A stretch of 34,220 bases of DNA, taken from Candidatus Bipolaricaulis sp. GTDB taxonomy: Bacteria; Bipolaricaulota; Bipolaricaulia; UBA7950; UBA9294. The notes beneath the pieces are model-generated. The model did not search any database. It worked only from the letters and a program-made list of their open reading frames with translations, and had not been told where the DNA came from. Shown in pieces: positions 7,984-13,610 of the stretch. How positions within the stretch are numbered: position 1 is the first letter of the stretch; each line of letters begins with the position of its first letter. A program made the translations under genes and the position numbers. Where the stretch lies: the NCBI GenBank assembly GCA_028707055.1, contig JAQTVA010000003.1, positions 1 through 34,220 of the forward strand, given 5' to 3'.

Positions 7984-8004
7984 GGCCGTCACGCGCATTA
8001 TAAA
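7978..8004 (+). promoter_or_regulatory. candidate promoter of recG
   Basis: TTGCAT (7978-7983), a 15-nt spacer and TATAAA (7999-8004). The spacing is short, so the -35 is uncertain. The -10 shares bases with the def -10 on the other strand. Transcription would begin about 5-6 nt before the recG ATG. Confidence 0.4.
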
Positions 8005-8025
8005 GTAGCGTCCGATATGCCACAA
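7997..8025 (-). promoter_or_regulatory. promoter of def-fmt
   Basis: Minus strand TTGTGG (8020-8025), a 17-nt spacer and a perfect TATAAT (7997-8002). The predicted start near 7990 lies about 7 nt before the def ATG, giving an almost leaderless mRNA. Confidence 0.55.
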
Positions 8026-10269
8026 GAGAACGGCAATCCGCGAATCACGGTCGAGAAAATCCTCAAGCTCGAGCGGTCCACCGGGTTCCGCGATGCGGCC
8101 GTGACCTGCGGGATCGAGGCGTTCATCGAGCGCCAGCTGCCCTCCGCTTGCTCGCTCGTCGCCGGATACGCCGAGGCGTCGCACTTCGACAGGCAGCGGA
8201 TGATCGCGCGGCTGGTCGATCACCTGGAAGGTCCGCCGTCGGCTCCCAGTGAGGCGGAGATCACGGCCCCCGTGGCGGGCCTCCGCGGAGTCGGCGCGAA
8301 GCGCGGGGCCCTCCTCGAGAAACTTGGCGTCACCACGGTCGAGGATCTGCTCTACTACCTCCCGCGGCGCCTCGAAGACCGAACGCGTTTCGCCTCGATC
8401 GGAACCCTGAAACCTGAAGACGAGGCGGTGGTCCGCGGCAAGATCCTCGCGGTCGATCAGCACCGCGCCGGCCGCGGAATGACCGTGGTGAAGGCGGCGA
8501 TCGGCGACGGAACGGGATTCCTCTACGCCGTCTGGTTCAACCAGCCTTGGATCGCGCAGCAGCTGCGTCGCGGGGAAGAGGTCGACGTGTTCGGGAGGGC
8601 GGAGTGGAAGTTCCGCGAGTGGCAGATGGCATCTCCAACGTGGGAGCCCGCCGGAGCAGGCCGAGAGATCGGGCGGCTCGTGCCGATCTACCCGGCCACG
8701 GAGGGCCTCACGGATCGTTTCGTCCGTGCGCTCGTCGAGCGGAACCTGGACGCGTATCTGCCCGCGGTTCGTGATGTCGTTCCCGGGGACGTACGCGCCG
8801 CTCAGGACCTGCCCGGCCCGCGCGAAGCGATCGCCTCGATCCACCGGCCTGCGGGACGGGAGGCGTTCGAGCGGGCGCGCCGCGCCCTCGCGTTTGAAGA
8901 GCTGTTCCTGCTTCAAGTTGGACTGCTGTCCACGACGCGGGACCGCGCCGGGGTGGCGCACGCCGGATCCGGTCAGCTCGTGAACTCGCTCCTCGCCAGC
9001 CTTCCGTTTCCCCTCACCGTCGCCCAGCAGCGAGCCCTACGCGAGATCCGCCACGATCTCTCCGAGCCGGTGCGTATGATGCGGCTCCTCCAAGGCGACG
9101 TCGGCTCGGGAAAGACGCTGGTCGCCGTGGCCGCCGCGCTGTGTGCCGTCGAAGCGGGCTACCAGGTTGCCCTGATGGCGCCGACCGAAATCCTGGCGGA
9201 GCAGCACGCGGCGAACCTCGACAGACTTCTGGCCGGGCTCCCTGTTCGCGTCGGCCTCCTCACGGGGACGACGTCCGGGGATGTCGACCTTCGCCGCTCG
9301 GTGGAAGAGGAGTTGGATCTGGTCGTGGGAACCCACGCCCTCATCCAGGAGTCGGTGACGTTCAGAAGGCTCGGCCTGGTGGTCATCGACGAGCAGCACC
9401 GGTTCGGTGTGGTCCAGCGCTCGCTCATCGAAGAGAAGGGCGAGCGCGTGGATCTTCTCGTGATGAGCGCGACGCCCATCCCGCGGACGATCGCGCTGAC
9501 CCTGTTCGGCGAGTTCGACATCTCCATCCTCGACGAGCTGCCGATGGGTGAGAAGCAGACGAGGACCCACTGGGTCGCCGAGGCGCGCCGCGAGGCCGTC
9601 TACGAAGAGGTCGGGAAGGCGCTCGAGGATGGGCGACGCGGGTACGTCATTCTGCCCCTCGTCGAGGAGTCAGAGAAGATCGACGCCAAGGCCGCAGTGA
9701 AGGTCTACGAGGAGTTGTCCGAGCGGTTCTCCCGCGCGCGCGTCGGCCTTCTCCACGGGCGTCTTCCCGCAGGCGAAAAGGCCGAGGTCATGACCCGCTT
9801 TCGTGGGGGCGACGTGCACCTCCTCGTGTCGACGACGGTCGTCGAGGTCGGCGTCGACATCCTCGACGCCGACTTCATGGTCATCGAGCATGCGGATCGG
9901 TTCGGACTTTCTCAGCTCCACCAGCTCCGAGGACGGATTGGCCGCTCCGGCCAGCCGTCGATCTGCTTCGCGATCGCCGATGCGCGGACGGACGAGGCCC
10001 GCCGGCGGTTGGAGGCGTTCCGCGACGTCGCCGACGGATTCGCCATCGCGGAGGAGGACCTGCGCATTCGGGGACCGGGCGACCTTCTCGGGACGCACCA
10101 GCACGGCTTTCTCACGCGATTTCGCGCTGTGGACCTGGTCGCCGACGTCAGCCTCATGGAGGCGGCTCAGGCGGCGGCGCGCGTTGTGCATCGCCGCGGG
10201 GTCGAGCCGGACACCGCCGCGGCCGCCGAGCGGCGCTTCGGCGAGGTCATTCGCTGGCTCCGTGTCTGA
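8017..10269 (+). CDS. recG: ATP-dependent DNA helicase RecG
   Basis: This 750-residue superfamily 2 helicase/translocase remodels stalled replication forks and branched DNA. An N-terminal helical extension of about 85 residues precedes the wedge domain (from about LRGVGAKRGALLEKLGV), as in longer RecG forms. Helicase motifs are GDVGSGKTLVA (Walker A), VVIDEQHRFGV (Walker B, DEQH type), MSATPIPRT, and HRFGLSQLHQLRGRIGR-like motif VI written here as DRFGLSQLHQLRGRIGR. The C-terminal part has the expected EEDLRIRGPGDLLGTHQHG. The start ATG has no ribosome binding site but lies 12 nt after a -10 element. The gene points at the ABC transporter region and is followed directly by a CGCAGAG-type repeat. 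Confidence 0.95.
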   Translation: MPQENGNPRITVEKILKLERSTGFRDAAVTCGIEAFIERQLPSACSLVAGYAEASHFDRQRMIARLVDHLEGPPSAPSEAEITAPVAGLRGVGAKRGALLEKLGVTTVEDLLYYLPRRLEDRTRFASIGTLKPEDEAVVRGKILAVDQHRAGRGMTVVKAAIGDGTGFLYAVWFNQPWIAQQLRRGEEVDVFGRAEWKFREWQMASPTWEPAGAGREIGRLVPIYPATEGLTDRFVRALVERNLDAYLPAVRDVVPGDVRAAQDLPGPREAIASIHRPAGREAFERARRALAFEELFLLQVGLLSTTRDRAGVAHAGSGQLVNSLLASLPFPLTVAQQRALREIRHDLSEPVRMMRLLQGDVGSGKTLVAVAAALCAVEAGYQVALMAPTEILAEQHAANLDRLLAGLPVRVGLLTGTTSGDVDLRRSVEEELDLVVGTHALIQESVTFRRLGLVVIDEQHRFGVVQRSLIEEKGERVDLLVMSATPIPRTIALTLFGEFDISILDELPMGEKQTRTHWVAEARREAVYEEVGKALEDGRRGYVILPLVEESEKIDAKAAVKVYEELSERFSRARVGLLHGRLPAGEKAEVMTRFRGGDVHLLVSTTVVEVGVDILDADFMVIEHADRFGLSQLHQLRGRIGRSGQPSICFAIADARTDEARRRLEAFRDVADGFAIAEEDLRIRGPGDLLGTHQHGFLTRFRAVDLVADVSLMEAAQAAARVVHRRGVEPDTAAAAERRFGEVIRWLRV

Positions 10270-10454
10270 CAACGCGGAAAGCGCAACGCAGAGCGCGCGG
10301 AGGGAACGGAGAAACCGCAGTGAGAACAGAGAGCCTGGGAGTGGAGGACGATCTTAGAACCCTGACGCCTCGGTTGATGGAGGAGCCTGCTTCGCTCTGA
10401 GTGTGTCGAAACAGAGACCTGTAGGGAACTACGTCCATAGCCCTCCTCTTCGGC
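10270..10454. other. intergenic stretch after recG containing a CTCTGCG-type repeat
   Basis: No convincing gene. The first 50 bases are a degenerate tandem of 8-10 bp units, read on the minus strand as CTCTGCGTT, CTCCGCGCG, CTCCGTTCC and similar. Together with the small ORF that follows, it fills the gap between recG and the second permease. No transposase or ATPase remnant is seen. Confidence 0.5.
10284..10303 (-). repeat. left copy of an inverted CTCTGCG-type repeat
   Basis: The plus strand reads CAACGCAGAG then CGCGCGGAGG, 15 bases after the recG stop. The same 10-mer appears inverted at 13586-13595 just after the pyrH stop, with 17 of 21 aligned bases matching over the longer stretch. 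The two copies bracket the transporter region. Confidence 0.5.
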
Positions 10455-10559
10455 TCAGGGAGTGGCTACAGAACTTCCAACCCAGTCGCGAATCGCGGCG
10501 ATCGCCCTGATGACTAGCCAGAGAATCAACCACCATGGGTGCATAGGGTCGAGCGTCAT
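10455..10559 (-). CDS. possible 34-residue single-helix membrane peptide
   Basis: A short ORF starts 20 nt after the permease stop, ATG at 10559, with AGGT 5 nt upstream. It encodes MTLDPMHPWWLILWLVIRA followed by IAAIRDWVGSSVATP. It contains one Trp-rich hydrophobic segment of about 15-19 residues flanked by charges, as in small membrane proteins that attach to transporters. No homologue is recognised. Its position as the last gene of the ABC operon supports it, while the weak ribosome binding site and short length argue caution. Confidence 0.3.
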   Translation of the reverse strand: MTLDPMHPWWLILWLVIRAIAAIRDWVGSSVATP

Positions 10560-10579
10560 CTGACCTGGTCTCAGGGCGG

Positions 10580-11233
10580 CTACATCGGCACACGTATCCA
10601 GCGTTCGATGCCCCGCAGAAACGATGCTGCGATCGACACGAGCGCAAGGTAGATCAAGCCGACGATAAGGAATGTCTCGAAGAAGCGGAACGACTCGTAC
10701 GCAATCAACCTCCCTTCACCTGTCAGATCAACTAGCGTCACGAGGTAGGCAAGAGAGGAATACTTAATCAGATAGACGATCTCGTTGCTGCACCCGGGGA
10801 GCGCCTTCCGGAACACCTGCGGGAGGATGATGTGGATCACTGTCTGTCCAAGGCTCATTCCTAGCGCCCGTCCCGCGTCCATCTGCCCGTCGGGCACGGA
10901 GAGCACAGCGCTCCGTACGTATTCTGAGTGGTAGGCGCCACTGCAGAGGGTGAAGGCGAGGCTCGCGGCGACGAACGGTGTCATCGTGATTCCAACCCGC
11001 GGAAGCCCGTAGTAGAGAATGAACAGCTGAACGATCAGTGGAACACCACGGAACGTCAGTTGGTAGGCGCCGGCGAGGCCGCGAGAGAACCGGCCGCTGT
11101 AGACCTGGAGAAGACCAACAACAAGCCCCAGCGCCAGCCCCGCAGGGGCCGAGACGGCGATGAGGCGCAGGGTGACGAGGAGCCCATCCAGCAGTCGAGG
11201 GATCGCTTCAGCCAGCGCGGCGAAGGAGCTCAT
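10580..11233 (-). CDS. polar amino acid ABC transporter permease (HisM/GlnP family), second subunit
   Basis: An inner membrane permease of 217 residues from the MetI-like superfamily, PAAT branch, with about five helices. The EAA loop that contacts the ATPase is GRALGMSLGQTVIHIILPQ, and the FRGVPLIVQLF motif is typical of the HisM/GlnP group. The start ATG overlaps the stop of the first permease (ATGA). Together they should form the heterodimeric channel. No ATP-binding subunit follows, so the ATPase must be encoded elsewhere or shared. Base composition is less GC-rich than the flanking housekeeping genes. Confidence 0.9.
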   Translation of the reverse strand: MSSFAALAEAIPRLLDGLLVTLRLIAVSAPAGLALGLVVGLLQVYSGRFSRGLAGAYQLTFRGVPLIVQLFILYYGLPRVGITMTPFVAASLAFTLCSGAYHSEYVRSAVLSVPDGQMDAGRALGMSLGQTVIHIILPQVFRKALPGCSNEIVYLIKYSSLAYLVTLVDLTGEGRLIAYESFRFFETFLIVGLIYLALVSIAASFLRGIERWIRVPM

Positions 11234-11916
11234 GGAAGCAGTCTCCTTTGCCGTTGCCCCAGGCCGGGAATCGCGACGCGACGCTCAATGATGCGGAAGA
11301 CAGCAACCCCCGCGTGGGTGAGTACGCAATAGAACACGGCAACGAGAGCATAGACAATCAGCGTCTCCCGACTTCGCATCGCGAGGAACTTGGCGCGACT
11401 CATCAGATCGACGACACCGACGGTGAATGCAAGGGCAGTGTCCTTGAGGACAATGGAGTACTCGTTGGACAGGGAAGGCAGCGAGAAGCGGGCGGCCTGA
11501 GGGATGACCACGTGGCGGATCGTCCGGGGCATCGAGAGGCCGAGAGCCCGTGCTGCGTCGATCTGCCCTCGGTCGACCATCTCCAGCGCACCGCGATAGA
11601 TCTGCCCTTGGTAGGCGGCGCTGCGAAGCCCGAGCGCAATGACGACGGCGGCGAACGGCGGAATCGAGACTCCGGGCAGCCTCCCGAGCCCGAAGAAGAC
11701 CAAGAACAGGAGCACGATCTCAGGGAACCCACGAAAGATGCGGTCGAAGACCCACAGTGCGGCGCGCATCGGTCGGGGGGCGTAGACGTGGGCGATTCCG
11801 ATAGGAACTCCCATCAGCATCCCTGCGGCGACTGAGCTAGCGACCAAAGCGAGCGAGATCCCTGCTCCGCGGCACAAGGCGGGAAGTGCGTTCCAGATCA
11901 TTGGGTACGTTGACAT
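11230..11916 (-). CDS. polar amino acid ABC transporter permease (HisQ/GlnP family), first subunit
   Basis: A MetI-like permease of 228 residues with about five helices. It has an EAA loop (ARALGLSMPRTIRHVVIPQ) and the FRGFPEIVLLFLVFFGLG region typical of PAAT permeases. The ATG at 11916 lacks a Shine-Dalgarno sequence. A very strong hairpin ends only 7 nt upstream, which should limit initiation and keep the permease well below the binding protein. It overlaps the next permease by ATGA. Substrate specificity cannot be read from the permease; histidine is suggested only by the operon leader. Confidence 0.9.
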   Translation of the reverse strand: MSTYPMIWNALPALCRGAGISLALVASSVAAGMLMGVPIGIAHVYAPRPMRAALWVFDRIFRGFPEIVLLFLVFFGLGRLPGVSIPPFAAVVIALGLRSAAYQGQIYRGALEMVDRGQIDAARALGLSMPRTIRHVVIPQAARFSLPSLSNEYSIVLKDTALAFTVGVVDLMSRAKFLAMRSRETLIVYALVAVFYCVLTHAGVAVFRIIERRVAIPGLGQRQRRLLP

Positions 11917-11923
11917 AATAGAG

Positions 11924-11949
11924 TGCGGGGAGGGCCAGCCCTCCCCGCA
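11924..11949 (-). promoter_or_regulatory. strong intercistronic hairpin between binding protein and permease genes
   Basis: An 11-bp perfect stem TGCGGGGAGGG/CCCTCCCCGCA with a 4-nt loop. In the mRNA it is followed by CTCTATTATG. The position, right after the binding protein stop and 7 nt before the permease ATG, fits an mRNA-stabilising or partial-terminator element that lets binding protein exceed permease, as REP elements do between hisJ and hisQ. Confidence 0.75.
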
Positions 11950-11958
11950 GTGTCGAGC

Positions 11959-12729
11959 CTAGTTGCCGACAAGCCACGTATCGACCAGCCTGTCCCACGC
12001 GTCGCTTGCCTGAATCCGCCGTAGCCCCTCGTTGAGCAACGCGAGGAGCTCGGCGTCCTGCTTCCGGACGGCGTAGCCGTAGATTTCGCCGGTCTTGATC
12101 GTCCCGACGATGGTGAGCGGACGGTCGACGATCCCGGATCGTGCCGTCGGTTCGTCCATCACGGCGGCGTCAATGCGACCGATAAGCACATCCTCGAGTG
12201 CCAGGAGGAAGTTCTCGTAGAGGACGAGTTGGACATCAATCCCGGCGCCAATGACATTCTCCTCGAGCCAATCCTGAGAGGTCGTTCCTCTCTGCACGCC
12301 GATCTTGCGTCCGGTCTGGACGGCGGAGAAGAGTGTTAGTTCCGGCACCGGCTCGCCCTCGGCGTCCTTGGTCTCCCGTACGACGACAGCGAGATCGATT
12401 GTCCAGTAGGGACTGGTGAATGCGACCTGCTCCTGACGTGCTGCAGTGATCGTCATCCCCGAGGCGATGAGATTGATGTTCCCGGCGATCAACATCGGGA
12501 TGATCGCATCCCAGTCGATGGGAATGATCTTCACCTCGAAACCCATCTCGTCAGCGATCCAGCGAATCACGTCGACGTCGAATCCAGCCGGTTGGCCCTT
12601 CTCGTCGATGAACGAGAACGGCGGGAACGCTGCATCGATCCCGTCAACGTACACCACTTCTGCTGCCATGGCGCTTCCAGCACCAAGCGCGACACAAATA
12701 AACATACATATCATGATGTATTTATTCAT
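11959..12729 (-). CDS. polar amino acid ABC transporter substrate-binding protein
   Basis: A secreted solute-binding protein of 256 residues from family 3. The signal peptide (about 1-22) ends at an AMA|AE-like type I site, and no lipobox is seen. Family motifs are FPPFSFIDEKGQPAGFDVDV, IAGNINLIASGMTITAARQE, VAFTSPYW and GRIDAAVMDEPTA. The ATG at 12729 follows AAAGGAG (12736-12742). The first codons are strikingly AT-rich, and codons 4-9 hold an inverted repeat ATACAT-N6-ATGTAT (12704-12721), which may form a weak hairpin just after the start. The gene lies downstream of a long leader with a His-rich small ORF, which hints that histidine or a relative is the ligand. Confidence 0.92.
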   Translation of the reverse strand: MNKYIMICMFICVALGAGSAMAAEVVYVDGIDAAFPPFSFIDEKGQPAGFDVDVIRWIADEMGFEVKIIPIDWDAIIPMLIAGNINLIASGMTITAARQEQVAFTSPYWTIDLAVVVRETKDAEGEPVPELTLFSAVQTGRKIGVQRGTTSQDWLEENVIGAGIDVQLVLYENFLLALEDVLIGRIDAAVMDEPTARSGIVDRPLTIVGTIKTGEIYGYAVRKQDAELLALLNEGLRRIQASDAWDRLVDTWLVGN

Positions 12730-12774
12730 CTTGATCTCCTTTAGCCACTCAGTCTGTTTCTCTTGGTTGCTCGT

Positions 12775-12879
12775 TCAGTCCGTCGCTCGGTCCGCTAGGT
12801 GTCTCTCAGTACGGTCCCAGACGGGACCGTGCGGCCAGAAGACAGAGCGCAACGGATACGGAATGAGACCGGTTCGCAC
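12775..12879 (-). CDS. possible 34-residue second leader ORF
   Basis: GTG at 12879, preceded with 5-nt spacing by AAAGGAGGT (12885-12893), a nearly perfect anti-16S match. It encodes VRTGLIPYPLRSVFWPHGP followed by VWDRTERHLADRATD and stops 45 nt before the binding protein start. No family is recognised. It contains a strong hairpin over codons 17-24. Its ribosome binding site can pair with the end of the preceding His-rich ORF, so its main role may be regulatory: its translation would report how far the first ribosome has gone. Confidence 0.35.
   Translation of the reverse strand: MRTGLIPYPLRSVFWPHGPVWDRTERHLADRATD
12809..12832 (-). promoter_or_regulatory. hairpin inside the second leader ORF
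   Basis: An 8-bp perfect stem ACGGTCCC/GGGACCGT with a 4-nt loop (12811-12830), extendable to 10 bp with one G-T pair. No T-run follows, so it is not a standard intrinsic terminator. It lies about 80 nt upstream of the binding protein start. Confidence 0.5.
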
Positions 12880-12885
12880 GGGCGA

Positions 12886-12931
12886 CCTCCTTTCGAAATC
12901 GAAGCAGCGGAACGGGCTTCGTGCTAGGAGG
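12886..12931 (-). promoter_or_regulatory. candidate Shine-Dalgarno-sequestering attenuator hairpin
   Basis: CCTCCT (12926-12931), inside the last two sense codons and stop of the His-rich ORF, can pair with AGGAGG (12886-12891), the ribosome binding site of the second ORF. An inner stem CGAAGC (12916-12921) with GCTTCG (12900-12905) brings them together. A ribosome finishing the first ORF would cover CCTCCT and free the second site, while a ribosome stalled at His codons would not. Confidence 0.45.
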
Positions 12932-13046
12932 AAGGCCAGGCCGTCAGGTGGTTGTGCGGATGAGCAGTGATACTGCTGTGAGCGTGATGATGCGCGTGGA
13001 AGGTGGAACCTATCGACATTCGACCGCTTGTACGCGTCTTCAACAT
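12924..13046 (-). CDS. histidine-rich leader peptide, candidate attenuation sensor
   Basis: A 40-codon ORF with the ATG at 13046 and GGAGGTGG (13052-13059) at 5-nt spacing. Residues 17-33 read HAHHHAHSSITAHPHNH: eight His codons (CAC and CAT) in seventeen. The ORF ends LTAWPSS-TAG. Known hisL leaders use a His run to stall the ribosome when charged His-tRNA is scarce and so change RNA folding. Here the ORF has its own promoter, lies in the leader of a polar amino acid transporter, and overlaps two foldable segments (12963-12977 and 12886-12931). A metal-binding small protein is the main alternative. The peptide and signals are seen; the regulation is inferred. Confidence 0.6.
   Translation of the reverse strand: MLKTRTSGRMSIGSTFHAHHHAHSSITAHPHNHLTAWPSS
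12963..12977 (-). promoter_or_regulatory. small hairpin or dyad within the His codon run
   Basis: Perfect dyad AGCAGT-N3-ACTGCT. In the mRNA it forms a 6-bp stem with a 3-nt loop between the two His clusters of the leader ORF. This is a possible pause structure, or a protein-binding dyad. Confidence 0.4.
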
Positions 13047-13074
13047 CGTAACCACCTCCACGCGAGATGAGCCT

Positions 13075-13103
13075 AGTCTACTGGAGAGCGTGGGCTCCGG
13101 CAA
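13075..13103 (-). promoter_or_regulatory. promoter of the His leader and ABC operon
   Basis: Minus strand TTGCCG (13098-13103), a 17-nt spacer and TAGACT (13075-13080). The predicted start near 13068 is about 22 nt upstream of the leader ATG. Each hexamer matches consensus at 4 of 6 positions. Confidence 0.45.
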
Positions 13104-13414
13104 GCGATTGCCGACAGATGGATCCCTTGAGGGGCCGTCCGCGCGGCTGGCGACTGAGCTCAACCAGTTCGTCGACTGCCTGCGGGATACAGAAGTGCGC
13201 GAGAGCTTCGTCTGGTGGGCTGTCCCAAGAAGCGCCCTTCCGCCTGTATCAGCAGTCTCTAAACTGCATCTCGTGTTGCGGCAGAGTCACAGGTGTACGT
13301 GCTCCTGCATTACGCGCGGGCACTAGGTTAGAGCCTTGGCTAGATGGCGACTCACGACGTCTTCGATGTCTGGCAACTCCGGAACTTGCTGCGAGGTTGC
13401 ACGACTCGGAGAGT

Positions 13415-13497
13415 GGAGGATTCGAACCACGAAGCCCTATACAGAACAGAGAAACTGGCTCTTCGACCTGCTGGTTGGGAGAGGAGGATTCGAACCA
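13415..13497 (-). repeat. two 68-nt-spaced copies of a tRNA T-arm-like 15-mer
   Basis: GGAGGATTCGAACCA occurs exactly at 13415-13429 and 13483-13497. On the minus strand it reads TGGTTCGAATCCTCC, the T-loop and 3' acceptor region of a tRNA. Each copy is followed on that strand by CTCTCC-like acceptor sequence, but no matching 5' acceptor or anticodon arm could be found upstream, so these are not complete tRNA genes. Confidence 0.5.
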
Positions 13498-13562
13498 GAG
13501 AACGGAAACGGCGACGCTCACTGAGATGAACGGAGAGCGGACAAGCACCAAGCACGCGAATC

Positions 13563-13606
13563 CCGAGCTGAGGACTCTCTGCGTCCTCTGCGTTGAGGCT
13601 TCTCGG
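13563..13606 (-). repeat. right CTCTGCG-type repeat and hairpin after pyrH, possible terminator
   Basis: The plus strand contains CTCTCTGCGTCCTCTGCGTTG (13575-13595 region), the inverted counterpart of the repeat at 10284. An inner stem GAGGAC (13570-13575) with GTCCTC (13583-13588) and an outer stem CCGAG (13563-13567) with CTCGG (13602-13606) can form, starting 5 bases after the pyrH stop. There is no T-run, so a terminator role is only possible. Confidence 0.4.
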
Positions 13607-13610
13607 ATTT

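Larger units (their letters stand above)
13104..13610. other. gene-poor stretch between the ABC operon promoter and pyrH
   Basis: About 500 bases with no supportable gene. It contains two copies of a tRNA 3'-end-like 15-mer (13415-13429, 13483-13497) and a CTCTGCG repeat next to pyrH. Open frames here translate to strings such as GGFEP, GIRT and GSNP that come from the tRNA T-loop motif and are not real proteins. No transposase or integrase is seen. Confidence 0.5.

Noticed and set aside
10247-10438. 63-codon minus-strand ORF after the ABC operon, preceded by GAGGAGG
   Set aside because: It reads through the CTCTGCG repeat into the recG 3' end. Its product (SVLTAVSPFPPRALR) is the usual artefact of that repeat.
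13403-13530. Complete tRNA gene(s)
   Set aside because: Only the T-arm and 3' acceptor-like parts are visible. The T-stem pairs poorly, and no complementary 5' acceptor or anticodon arm lies 70-90 nt upstream.
13249-13551. 100-codon minus-strand ORF and plus-strand ORFs in the pre-pyrH gap
   Set aside because: Their translations (WFESSSP, GSNPP, GGFEP, RIRT) derive from the tRNA T-loop motif GGTTCGAATCC and its neighbours, a well-known source of spurious proteins.
10270-13610. Insertion sequence or prophage in the accessory block
   Set aside because: No transposase, integrase or recombinase frame, and no terminal repeats with target duplication, could be found. Only short degenerate repeats are present.
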